From NCBI RefSeq assembly GCF_016906535.1, contig NC_057374.1, positions 1,426,001-1,490,000 on the forward strand: a stretch of DNA of 64,000 nt, given 5' to 3'. The notes under the pieces were generated by a model. That model did no database searches, was not told where the DNA came from, and saw nothing but the letters and a program-made list of their open reading frames with translations. Both the position numbers and the translations under genes were made by a program. Below, in pieces: positions 47,701 to 58,131 of this stretch (position 1 is its first letter; each line of letters begins with the position of its first letter). Source of the DNA: Rhizoctonia solani (taxonomy: Eukaryota; Basidiomycota; Agaricomycetes; Cantharellales; Ceratobasidiaceae).

Positions 47701-47803
47701 CTATCTTCTAGCCCTGCTCTATATGCGAAATAGACTCACCAAATCGACATGAAATCGATATCGGCTCTGTCGGCTCTTGCTTTTGTCCCGGGGGCTTGTA
47801 CAT
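44772..47803 (-). CDS. Ubiquitin-fold (RA-like) plus PH-domain protein
   Basis: A basidiomycete signalling or adaptor protein of a kind I recognise only by architecture. The first exon, MYKPPGQKQEPTEPIS, leads into LRTHVDPHWTISELKRHLLA, the start of a ubiquitin-like/RA fold. A long Ser/Pro-rich insert interrupts it, and the fold resumes with EEEFRLVSFAQGCILDEHC and VADLRIRPGELFEV. A Ser/His-rich region precedes a PH-like domain: RLPEEKIEWKSRWLVLREGK, then PMLVWPLSTLLSAQQLPAVP, then a closing part with VHLLRVLLRVINNP. The C-terminal tail is acidic, then Arg/Pro-rich. The reading frame changes near 47030-47060 within the Pro-rich insert without an evident intron, so an indel is possible there. 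PH and RA folds suggest membrane lipid and small-GTPase contacts; this is inference. Confidence 0.6.
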
Positions 47804-48064
47804 AGCGAGCGAGTGGTGGTGGAGATCAGGCCAGGTACAAGAATCCAACTAATTGGTCCGCGAACCAATCTCCCCCCAGTCTGGACTCGCTTGCGTCCGA
47901 TTGACGATAAATGAGACAAGTCAAATGATTGCGCCAGTCAAGTTACCTCGCTTGGCTATTCAATGCCCTTCTATTTTCTCTCCCACAAAGACCGCCCCTA
48001 ATTTCACTCCATCTTAACATATCCCTCATAAAACACAAATGAGACTAATATGAATGTATATATG

Positions 48065-49616
48065 TTACCGCGCCGAAGACCGGAATAGTAATACAGCGCC
48101 GCTTGTTATTAGTCCTCCTAGTCCTCCTATGGCCATCAGTGCATAATCTCGGTCCGTCGAAGGGGCCAGCGAGTCGATCAGGGCTTTGGCTTTGTCCAGA
48201 AGCTCAGCCTGAACGAGCGGTGGCAACGGCCGTATCGCCTGCGTTTCTTTGGGAAGCACGGGCTCTACCGGCGGCAACTGCTCTTCCTTGTTGTCGACAG
48301 GAATAGGCCCTTTGCAACTTCGGCCAACGCAACCAACACTCCCTCCTGCTTCTCAAAATGCTCCTCCAATCCCTTCATCCCGCCCTCACCAGCTTCCGCG
48401 TCTCCTCCGACATCTCCGTAATCCGATTCTCAAACGTTGCGCCAGCCGTTTCCTCTTCCACGGCTCAACCACCACAATCGCCAACACAAACACCACATAT
48501 TCGCCACGAGCGCCGCCAAACTCCGTACGTGCTCACACTCCTGATCTTGTCACTCCACACCTGTTCTTCATGGTACCGATCCAAGATCGCGCGCATGAGC
48601 CGGCCAAACTCGGCGTCGACCGCGGCTTCGGCCCGTTCGAGGTTGGCTTTCGCTTCGAGCTCGGCCGCGGCACTCGCATGGTCTTCCCGCACCAGTTTCG
48701 TAAACGCGATCACGTCCCCGTCGGTCCATGTCGATTTCCGCTGGAGGAGATCGTTCACCTGGCGTTGGCGGTTTGCGCGGGTCGAGACGGCATCGGCGTA
48801 GTCTACTTTTGCCTTGCGCGCCGACGCTCGGAGTGCGGAGATCGTTTCCTCTAGTGGGGGGGGGGTGTGGTTATTGATGAGACAGGAGAAGGGAAGATAA
48901 TCCGAGAGACAGGGGCTAACCTCGTTCGACGACTTTACGCTTTAGTGCCTCGATCTCGTCGTAGCCCGTGACCTTGTTCAATTTCCCACCGAGCGCGTTG
49001 AGCTGTGTGGCCGCCTCGGCTCCTCGCGATCGTAACAGACTGAGCGTGGCATCTTTCCACATGGCTAGGCTCTGCCCGGCCTTTTTAGCATCGGACGATA
49101 GCTTTTCAGAGAGTTGGGGTGGTGGTGGTTGAGATAGGTCATTGGGTTTTTGAGAGATGGAAGAGTCGGTCTGGGGGACTGGTTTTGGAGTCTCGGTTTG
49201 GGGCGTCACTGCTGTTACTGTAGCCTTGGCCGGTACATTTTAGATGACGAGGCAGGGGCAAGGCAGTGATTTGAGGACCGGTTTGGGAGTGGGAGAATCC
49301 GACTTGGAGACCTCTTTTGGAGTAGGGATTTCAAGCTTGGGCGGTGCTGCTGCGTCTACAGGCTTGGTCGATTCACCTCTAGATGGCGCGTCAGACTCGG
49401 GCTTGATCGAGTCCAAATACTCCTTGACGATCTTATCCGCCTCTACCTGCGTTTTCTCAGGCTTCAAAGTCCCTTGCCCACCTCCACCCCCTCTTCCCGG
49501 TCCACCCACACTCGAACCGCCGTGTCGACCAGTCGAATATCGCAAAGTACGAGGCGTCACATGAACCCAGGTGTGATCCGCAGCGGACGGTAAAGTCGGC
49601 GGCGAGCAGCAAGCAT
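48065..49616 (-). CDS. MDM33: MDM33/SHE9-like mitochondrial inner-membrane protein
   Basis: Homologue of yeast Mdm33/She9, a coiled-coil inner-membrane protein that controls mitochondrial shape. The ATG at 49616 gives an arginine-rich presequence (MLAARRRLYRPLRITPG). Coiled-coil segments follow: KSLAMWKDATLSLLRSRGAE-like sequence, then YDEIEALKRKVVERG and the family signature NDLLQRKSTWTDGDVIAFTK. ILDRYHEEQVWSDKIRS and STYG precede the first membrane helix. The C-terminal helix is YALMAIGGLGGLITSGAVLL. The frame breaks between the presequence and VTPRTLRY (about 49560). It also breaks three times within about 120 bases around the first helix (near 48430-48525), where restoring single bases recovers SLAALVAN, VVFVLAIVVVEPW and ENRITEM. 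An intron at about 49215-49270 removes a TAA. The gene is single-copy and conserved, so indel errors are plausible. Confidence 0.7.
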
Positions 49617-50036
49617 TTCCGAAAACACGAAATCAAAACAGGACAAAATGCAGCCAATCACACCCTCGGGTCGATTATGTCATCCAATTTGTGTCCCAAG
49701 TGGGAGGATGGTGGGGTGGGGCCGGTTAAGGCAGGACCAATTCATTTGAACTCGGTCACCGTATCTCGTTCGGAATCGTGCCTAATCAAGTAATCAAACG
49801 GAGACGAGATGAATAATTTTCTTTTCTAGACTGGAGAATGAGCGAATCATGCAACTCCTTGCGATGAATGACCCGTATCAAAAAGCCATCATTCGCTGTA
49901 TATTTGATATTGTTGTTGTCATGACATGGGGGTCAATTCAACCCGCCAGCGCCAGAGGGTCACGGACCGCCCACTTTACGACCACACACACTCTTTCCGT
50001 GTTTAACTTGTATTTTAGTTCTCTTACGACCTCGCG
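49617..50036. other. Divergent spacer, no gene seen
   Basis: A 420-base region between the divergent MDM33-like and coiled-coil genes. No promoter element can be assigned with confidence. Confidence 0.35.
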
Positions 50037-51198
50037 ATGACTGCCCATGCTCATGCTTATGCTCACGACCTACCTACGCCTCCCCTCACGGACATACTCC
50101 GTCGCATGGTCGACCTTGCCCGTCAAGTCGAGCCCGAATCGCCCCAAGCGGACCGAATGGCGAAAATAGCGATGCAAATGGCCATGGACTCGATCGATCC
50201 GGACCATAGACCAAACACGATCGAGACCATGCTCATGCGTCGGGTCGCTGAAGAAAAAGAGCGCCGAAAGGAGAGGGATAGAAAGTGGGAAGAGCGGGTG
50301 AAGAGTGTTCGGCGCCAGATGATGGAGGAGCGGGAGCAGGAGATTGAATGGCAAGAGGTCAAATTTGAGAATGCGAGGAAGAAGGACGAAGCCTTTGTTA
50401 GTGCGACGAGGGATGAGCTGGGCCGAGTCCAGGCTGAACTGGAGGAAGCGCGTCGGGAGATTGCAAAGGCCAAAGAGGACGCCCAGGAGGCTATGCGGGA
50501 AGCAGAACGGGCGAGAAAAGAGACCGGGGATGCCAAGAAGGAGATCGAGAAGCTCAATGACGAGCTTAAACGGTCCAAAACGGAACTAGAGCAGGCAAAA
50601 GAAGAGATCGAGCGGGAGCGCGAACGGGCAGACCGTGCCGAGGCAGAACACAAACAAGTCGCCCGTCGTGCCAGCTCCGAGTCCCAGTCAGCGGAAGAAA
50701 AGGCCGAGCTCATCGCCTGGAGTCGGTACAAGTCCCAGTGGAGATTGCTGAAACGCGTTACGACCGCCGACCCAACTGGCGGACAGCTCCAAGTACTGCG
50801 TTTCGAGGATTTACCGTGGCCCACTGTTGTCCCGCCCACATCCCCCGGGATGATAACCGACACCCAGGTTGCTACGTTCTTGCTCTCTGGTCCGCCGCTT
50901 CGTGAGGGGGAAACGATGAAGACCAGAATCAAGGACAGTCTGTTGACCTGGCATCCTGATAAGTTCGCCGCAAGGTACGTACAAGCCTGCCACGAGTTTG
51001 AGAGGTTATTTGACGACCCGGTTTGATTATGGTCGATATAGGTGGATACAGTATGTGATTGAGAGCGATAGGGCCCGGGTTACTGAGGGAATCACTGCTG
51101 TTGTGCGAGCCGGAAGCAGGGCACTCGTCGAGTGTGCCAACAAAGCTCCTGCGCCCCGGATCCGGGTGCCTTCGAGGAATAGGATCATGCAGGGTTGA
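50037..51198 (+). CDS. Coiled-coil protein with J-like WHPDKF module, copy C
   Basis: Two exons, about 365 residues. A short His/Ala N-terminus and a helical segment (ILRRMVDLARQVEPESPQAD) are followed by an uninterrupted coiled coil of about 150 residues rich in E, R and K. The C-terminal module reads VLRFEDLPWPTVVPPTSPGM, then a helix, then DSLLTWHPDKFAAR. The intron follows KFAAR exactly as in copies A and B, and exon 2 gives WIQYVIESDRARVTEGITAV followed by a Pro/Arg tail. The frame is intact. The nucleotide sequence is far from copies A and B, so this is an older paralogue or the ancestral locus. It lies just upstream of tRNA-Ser. Confidence 0.8.
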
Positions 51199-51428
51199 AA
51201 CACCGAGCGGTGCCTGGGCTTTCATGACTTTCAATTATTTTATTTGTACATTCGTTATACACAGATAAGTTAATAGTAATGACTAGACATGGTTAACATC
51301 CTTGACACTGCTCTAGGGCTTAAGTTGGGCAAATTGAGGTGCATGTAAGAAGATTTAAAAAATGCACAGTGCATAAATTAAGAGCTAACACAGAGGTGAT
51401 ATATAGTGTCTACCAAGAATAGAGATAA

Positions 51429-51510
51429 GACGGCTTAGCAAAGTGGTTACTGCGATTGATTAGAAATCAATTCCTCTCTGAGGGCGTAGGTTCGAGTCCT
51501 ACAGTCGTCG
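51429..51510 (+). tRNA. tRNA-Ser(AGA)
   Basis: Folds as a type II tRNA. The acceptor GACGGCT pairs with AGTCGTC (one G-T pair) and is followed by discriminator G. The D-arm contains GTGGTTA. The anticodon stem ATTGA/TCAAT carries loop TTAGAAA with anticodon AGA (51462-51464), reading UCU serine codons. The extra arm CCTC/GAGG is typical for serine, and the T-arm is GTAGG-TTCGAGT-CCTAC. The length of 82 bases leaves no room for an intron. Confidence 0.93.
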
Positions 51511-51521
51511 CTCTACGGTCC

Positions 51522-51530
51522 TTTTTTTTT
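51522..51530 (+). terminator. RNA polymerase III T-run
   Basis: Nine consecutive T residues lie 11 bases after the tRNA-Ser 3' end, followed by ten A residues. This is a standard pol III termination signal. Confidence 0.75.
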
Positions 51531-51805
51531 AAAAAAAAAATCTCTCCCTCATTTTCAAACAAACCCATGATCGTATATTCTACTTCTATACACGTTTTGC
51601 TGTAATTGACACACGCTTGATCAATATCTTGACATTGTTCCATATGCATGCGGGCCGACGACTATGGAAGGTACTCGATTACTATGTAAAAAGCTATATA
51701 ACAATTACAGATGGCACCATACTTAAGTACTTGTACACAGTCCGCGAATAAGCCTACTGCCAAACATCACAAACCTCACAAACATAAATCCCTATATATT
51801 CTTAA

Positions 51806-54800
51806 CTAAGCCCCAACCAAGCTCTCGCTATCCAACTCAAACCCAAGCCCTTCGCCAACCTCGGACTCATCCGCGTCCCTGATACCCAAGACCTCTCCCA
51901 ATCCAGCATCCACGACCCCGAGCCAAGTCATCAGCCCATCTACCGTACGAGCCAATTCGGCATGCACATCTCGGCTGAAAGGAGCATTCCCAAGTCCAAC
52001 GGAGGTAGTGCTGGGTTATCAGGGTGGAATAGAGCGTTGGCGGAAGAATGCAGGGTTGTTTGGTTCGTATGCGAGTACGAGTTGGACTGGGAGTGCGAGT
52101 ACGCTCGCCCATTCACGGGGCTACTATTTCCTATGTCGCTTGGAGTAATACTCATTTGCAATGCACTTGGTGAATGACTGAAGACTTTTGTGACCGGGGA
52201 TATGGCCACAGTACCTATACCAGGCGATGGGGGCAACATGTCTGCTCCGGCACCAAGTGACCCAGGCTGAACGGGTGAAAGCTGGATAATGGATAAGTAA
52301 ACAGTTGGAAAACCGGGCATAGACTTCCCACCTTGAGCAAATCTTTTAGCATTGCACCTGGGCCTGCCGGGCTAAGTCCAGTGTTGCTTCGCCCAGGGAC
52401 GGCAAGCGCTGACCTACCAGCTCCCTCCATAACTGCCATGGCTGACGCCTGGCGTCCCAGCACCGCAGGCCTTGCAGGGGCTAGTCCATTCGGTCGAGCA
52501 TTCAATGCAACCGAAGCTCCACCAAGACTTTGTCCGCCAGAAAACCCATTCCCAACGCCGCCCCGCGAGTCCAACGAACGACTAGCACCATGGCTAGGTG
52601 GTACAAGGCCACCATCCGGAGGAGCACCTCCAAATCTGAATTCAGTGGGAGACCCGACTGTCGCATTGCGCTTTACCCGTGTAGGCCGTTCTCGACCGGG
52701 CCTACTTGAGGATGAATTCAATCCACTAGTACCGGGAAGACTAGAACCGGAGCCGGAACCTTGTCCATGAGAGCTTTCTCCCTTGCGCTGTGCCTTGCCC
52801 GAGGCCTCGCTATTGGCCGTACCCGGAGATTCGGCGAGTTGGACTCCGACGTTGGATCCGCTAGCGGGAGGGATCGAAATGTTCGCGAGGCCCTTGCTGT
52901 CACGTACCTCGCGATAGGACATCCGAGGTGGGGACAGGGGAGCATTATTTGAATTGGTTCCTGGGGTGGGGGTTTTGTCCGAAGCGGATTCAGTTCCCGA
53001 ATCGGGAGCAGTGAGTGGGCGGGGAGAGCGGGGCAATCCTTTTGAGCCAGAGAAGGATTGTTTATGGAGCACTCCCCGTCGTGTAGTTCCGACTCCACTG
53101 GCAGTGGCAGATGAATCAGACTCAGTACTGCTAAGCGCCGGGTCTGTCGAAGGTGGTTTGACTGTATCCACAATTAAAGAAGGTGCGGACCGAGGAAAGA
53201 CATAATTAGCTTGTCGGGCAGTGAGTATGTCGGTCGAATCTCGACGGATGGACAGAAGATCTTGATGTGTGTCGAATGGAATTGGAAGAACATGTTGTCC
53301 GTTGTTTTCACTGTGACTGTTACCAAAGCTTAGATTTGGGTCCGTGGAAATCGTGTCGTTGCTATCGTTGCCACCACTGCTGTTGCTATCCAAACTCGCG
53401 ATAGTACTGATCGTACTGCTACTCGATACTGCAGGCAATCCTTGATTGGGTCGGGGTTGGTTGATACGGAAAGGATCCATTCCAGGGTTAGACGCATCCT
53501 CAAAAAGCATGCGGAGCGACCGAGGAGGATTGGAAAGTACCGAAAGATCCACGGCCGGCTGCTCCGGGCTCGAGCCTGTTTGTGTGACGCCACCATCCGC
53601 ATAGTTTGTGCCACGGATTGTCTCGAATTCCCATGATTGTGGTTGCGAATAATCCTGCCTGAACATGCGGTCGGTATCCTCCAAAAACCGTATAACCGTT
53701 GAACTCACGGTTCCTCGTCGGGATCAAGTGCCCCAAATGGACTAGTAAGACTCGCCCGCACACCTCCTTTGTTAGTCCAAGATTCGTATCGTACCAAAAG
53801 TTCTTTTAAGATCGAAACGGATCCTTTGGACGATTTGATCCATTTACTCTTGGACAACTCTTCAGCTGATAGCCGCTGAAAATGTCAAATAAAGCTCAGT
53901 GAGTCCAGCTCTATAGGAGTTGAATATACTCACATCGCCGGGTGTTTCTCGAAGACACAATGCCATGAAGTCTCGCATTTCTTTACTCGCATCAGTTGCA
54001 TCTGGTAGTTTTGGTGGCTTGAGTTTTGGGATGAGCATCAACGCTCTCATATGGTCTTGGTCCGCGTGAGGTGGTGCGCCAGTCGCCATCTCATAGAGGG
54101 TAATTCCTAATCCCCATATGTCTGCCTTGGTATCGTATGGATGTCCTAAGATAACTTCGGGAGCCATCCACTGAGGTGTTCCTACAAAGGTCGAGCGCTT
54201 TGAGTGTGGAGTTGCGAGAAGGGCTGAGACTCCAAAATCACAGAGCATGACTCGCCCGTCGGATATCAAGACGTTCGCAGCTGCTCAAGCTGAATCAGTT
54301 ACGCTTTGGCTAACAGTGCCATGCATACCTTTAAGGTCTCGATGGATAACATTATTTCGGTGTAAAAACGCCAAGCCCTGGAGCACCTCGCGTGTGATAA
54401 TGCTGATGAATTTCTCTTCTATTGAATTGTTGGGTGCGGCTTTAGCCTGGGCATGTACTTAGTACACCCGCCACACAGTAATAATTCCAGCTTACCAATG
54501 TCCTGACACTCCCACCCTGTGCATAGTCCATCACAATCCATACATGAGGTCCTTCCAACCAGCAACCATGGTATCTCGTAATGTTGATACTATCAGGTCC
54601 CCGTAGCGAGCTTAGTAGCGCAACCTCCTTTTGTATTGCTTCCACATCATCATCTTGCCCGTCAAGGTTGATTATCTTGAGCGCGACAGCTTCGCCTGTC
54701 GGAACAAATACACCCTTGTGTACCGATCCGTATGCACCTCTCCCAACACATTCAAGCTTCTTGTACTGTTGTGTGACCGAGGTGTTGGGATCTGGCAAAA

Positions 54801-54813
54801 TCTGTCGATTCAT
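51806..54813 (-). CDS. Ste20/GCK-family serine/threonine protein kinase
   Basis: N-terminal kinase domain: Gly loop GRGAYGSV at residues 24-31, ALKI lysine at 46, VIHRDLK, DFGVSALL and the Ste20 signature STFVGTPQWMAPEV. Then ADIWGLGITLYEMATGAPP and LSAEELSKSKWIK close the domain. ESWTNKGGV and SWEFETIRGTNY follow. The remaining two thirds is a low-complexity Ser/Gly/Pro tail with basic patches. A conserved C-terminal helix closes it: VHAELARTVDGLMTWLGVV. This fits the Nak1/Kic1/Sps1 (GCK-III) group, which controls polarity through the RAM/MOR network. About six introns keep frame. One one-base break occurs near 51978 between PPLDLGMLLS and RDVHAELA, at the start of the conserved tail; a single missing base repairs it. 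Confidence 0.82.
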
Positions 54814-56088
54814 AGTCGGAGCTCGCAGATGGTTCCAATCATGAGTCTGAAAAAAGTATCTCCGACACCTCGGCTGTCGAAGTTAAGAGGCGGGGGTGAA
54901 GTTAAGCGCCCATTCTGGTCAAGAGTGTACAGCCACATGTTAGCGCCAAGGTAAACTGGGACTTCTAGTCAAGAACCCACGATCTGTGTTTGGGACATAT
55001 CACTATTTGTTTACCACAAATTTCCGCCACTAATTGGTTCAACGAACAACCCTGAATGTGAGCAGTTTGTGAAACTGTCGACCTCGTGGATAAATTACTC
55101 GCTTGCACCATCTAACGGGATTTACCGTACAAGGTGTTGCCGCTGATAAGCAATAGTCTCGCAAAGATTACCCCTAAAGGGCCGATGCACGAAACTGATT
55201 TTGATGGTGACTCCAAGAGTAAGCGTATGTGGCGCTTGGTTATACTCCTTCTTGTAACTCAAAAATGGTTATTTCTGGACCTTTTTTGCGTAGCCTACTA
55301 ATAGATGCGCATGTCTAATTGGTCTGAAAATTCATTGAGGAGCTCCTTTGGCCCCAAGCAATGCTACCAATAAAAGATCCGCGCGACATAGCTCATTTCT
55401 ACTTAAACATCCAATTAATAAGTACCAATGCATAAAATTACACCCCGGACTTTTTTATTCCTTCGAGTCCAGAACCCGCACGCACGTATTCTGCGTACGT
55501 TATGGCACCCGACTGCCGGCATGTTTATCACGAATACCACGAGCATGAACGATCATCCAAACACCCTTGACTCATGGAAAGTATTGATCCGCTGTCGACA
55601 TCAATACATAATACATGCAGACAGTGAAGAGTGCTTCACATTGCCTTGGTACCAAATTCATAACGTCAACAAAGCAGACGACGGCCTTCGTCATATATCT
55701 CATGTTAAAGCCATGACAATCGCAGGGCGCTACATCTATTAGCCATTGGCATGCATAATTCAACTCGCCGGTCACTATGAAATTAGGTGTGCACGGCTCT
55801 CCCAAAACGGTACATGGAGCTGTGTCACAACGCAAAACCTTATCACCTTCCGCCGCGTTACCGGTAGGTCATATCAGTAGATTTTGATCGACCGAATTTA
55901 GATTGGTAGAAGACCATACACGACGACCCACGACCGTCGCCCGATTTTGGGTCCACCGATCGCTACTCCGACCCTGCCCCGACTCCCGTTCCAGAACCCT
56001 TTGTCCACTAGTTAAAACTGGTGGATGCACCCATGTTGCTTGGTTAACCTCGCTCAGATCTGTCTCCTCTGGTACGTCACTTGCAGCC
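54814..56088. other. Intergenic divergent spacer, no gene seen
   Basis: The stretch contains the 5' region of the kinase gene and of the seven-helix gene. Frames of 80-105 codons near 55430-55830 exist on both strands but show no family resemblance, introns or codon pattern to support a gene. Confidence 0.35.
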
Positions 56089-57735
56089 ATGAGCCTCGTC
56101 ACCGCCATTCTCGATTTAGTCCTGGAGGCGTATAATAATGTTGAGGTTGCAAAGAAAGTGGCTCGTGAGTTTTTGATACGTTATCCAGAGTTGGAGATAT
56201 ACTCAATTGGCCTGCACACGACGATAGTTGCTTGTACAACATTTTTTGGATACGACATATTGCTCACGCTCAGCTCAGAAATCAGATATGTGTGGTCAGC
56301 AAATTGGGGTTTCGGGCGCATTGCATTTCATTTCAACCGAATTTGGACTATCGCAATACTATCGTAAGTGCATAGAGTTTGGTGACGCCGATATTTAGCT
56401 CAAACAAGACCGTGTATGCACAGCGTCTACCTCCCAAGTAGGTTCTACTTCTACATATTTGATTGATAAGGCATATTTACGACCATTTCGATCAGTGATT
56501 TTCGGTTACAATTATTCAACATCAGTGAGTTCGATTCGCTGGTGTTGGTGTCGCTCGACTGACGTCTAGGTTTCGCAGAGGTCAGCCACCTTTTCGTCTA
56601 AAACAAAGAGCTTTGTCAATTTATCTTCCATTAATAGATGTCGCAGCGTCATAATGTTCTATGGTTACGGCGTTGTACTATTGATCTTCAACACTAGTAG
56701 TAAGTCATCGCGCGCTTCAGCTTCATCGAGGAGGGTCACAGGTGGTAACCTCCTACAGTTGTAATGTCCTTGCGAGCTTGGATTCTGTATGATCGCAAGT
56801 AAGTGATGGTCATGCATCTTAATCGCCAGTTTATTTACATTCGTGCTCACTACAGTCCGTTTGTCTTTGCGTGAGTTTGACTACTTTTCGAGTCAGTAAG
56901 TGACATCTAACAGGCCCTCTCATTTCCAAGTGGACTCGCTCTTTGTTGCATAGGCGGTGCGGCCGCATGCTTGACGATACTTCATTTGGACATGGCTCGG
57001 GCAACATTGATAGCCAACCCAGGTGAAACAAGTTCATTTTCATCACACCTTGATCTGGAAGCTGATCTTGACCGTGATCCCCCCCCCCGTCTAGTCCCCA
57101 GTCTGATCACCGGCTGCCTAACTATCTTACCAAAGCGAATCACATTGGTACCATACTTCATCGGGCTCTCACTGGACACTGCCATATTGATAGCTACACT
57201 CTATCGTACATGGAGTCTGAATCGCTCTGGGGTTCGGCTCCCGTTAATCCAGTGCTTGAGACGCGAGTGAGTACGACTTATTTACTTCCTGGCCGTGTCA
57301 CTGACACTCGATGTAGTGGTTTATTCTACTATGTGCTTAATTGCGCTTCTTTGTTCATTTCGATCGCCATAGGTGTAAACTCCAGCATCAACAATATTGC
57401 GGTTGGATCAGGGTATGTACAAAGCCCCTGTAAGGGTTGACGATCTAACATGCGGTGCTCTTTCTCACTTCAGATATATAATATGCCTCCATTCGACATT
57501 GTGCTCCAGAATATTACTATCGCTGCGTGTATTTAACGCAGAGTTACAGAGCAGCGCTGTTACAGGGATCGCGAGTAGTGCATCCAGGACGGCGAACTCT
57601 TTCGGTAACGACTTGCATTCGAGAGGCAAAGGAGACGGTGCCTACCAGACTATGGGGGTGAGAAAAGGCACACATGATTTCGATTATGAGATGCAGGATA
57701 GACCGATCGAACTGGAGCGACTCCAACGGTCTTGA
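56089..57735 (+). CDS. DUF6533-type seven-helix membrane protein
   Basis: Lineage-expanded Agaricomycete membrane protein with an N-terminal DUF6533-like start. After a lead of about 35 residues the first helices read IGLHTTIVACTTFFGYDILL then LSSEIRYVWSANWGFGRIAF, matching the usual DYLLTLxxEVxxxWxxxWxxG pattern. Later exons give VIMFYGYGVVLLIFNT, the motif SLRAWILYDRN, LALCCIGGAAACLTILHLDM, LVPYFIGLSLDTAILIATLY and FYYVLNCASLFISIAIGVNS. Thus about seven helices are followed by a polar cytosolic tail ending ELERLQRS. The topology resembles a G-protein-coupled receptor, but no ligand or signalling role is known for the family. About eight introns are present. A C9 run near 57080 lies in coding sequence (PPPR) and could hide an indel. 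Confidence 0.75.
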
Positions 57736-58131
57736 CCCTTTTTTTTCGTGAGCTACGCTATACTTTTATGGGACTATTCATTCATTTTCGTAGGATGTAA
57801 AATATATACCGGATTTTATGTACTCAAAATTATACGCATATATACGTTGTATTGACATGCTATTCATGATTCAAACACATGGGGGCTTATGGGGGACGCG
57901 CACCTTGAGAGACGTAATAATCAACCTATACCAAACTAACTAACACGGCTGGATATTCCCGAAGTGAGAACGCACCTCATCGCCGGTGCAGCACAAGAAC
58001 GGATGGCAGGGGTCGCACCACAAGTTGCCAATGTTATGATCGCCGTCTCGATCACGTGTCCACGTGACCTGGGCACGTCAAACAACGACAGTTCGACGCG
58101 ACCACTCTTTGGCTTTTGAAAATAGGTAACA
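57736..58131. other. Intergenic, no gene seen
   Basis: A/T-rich sequence with an ATATATACG-type stretch near 57840. It is the promoter region of the next gene, with nothing specific visible. Confidence 0.35.

Noticed and set aside
50123..50932. 269-codon Ser-rich frame on the minus strand
   Set aside because: It is the mirror of the Glu/Arg-rich coiled-coil gene on the plus strand; its composition is explained by complementarity.
52333..52770. 145-codon plus-strand frame
   Set aside because: It is antisense to the low-complexity tail of the kinase gene and has no independent support.
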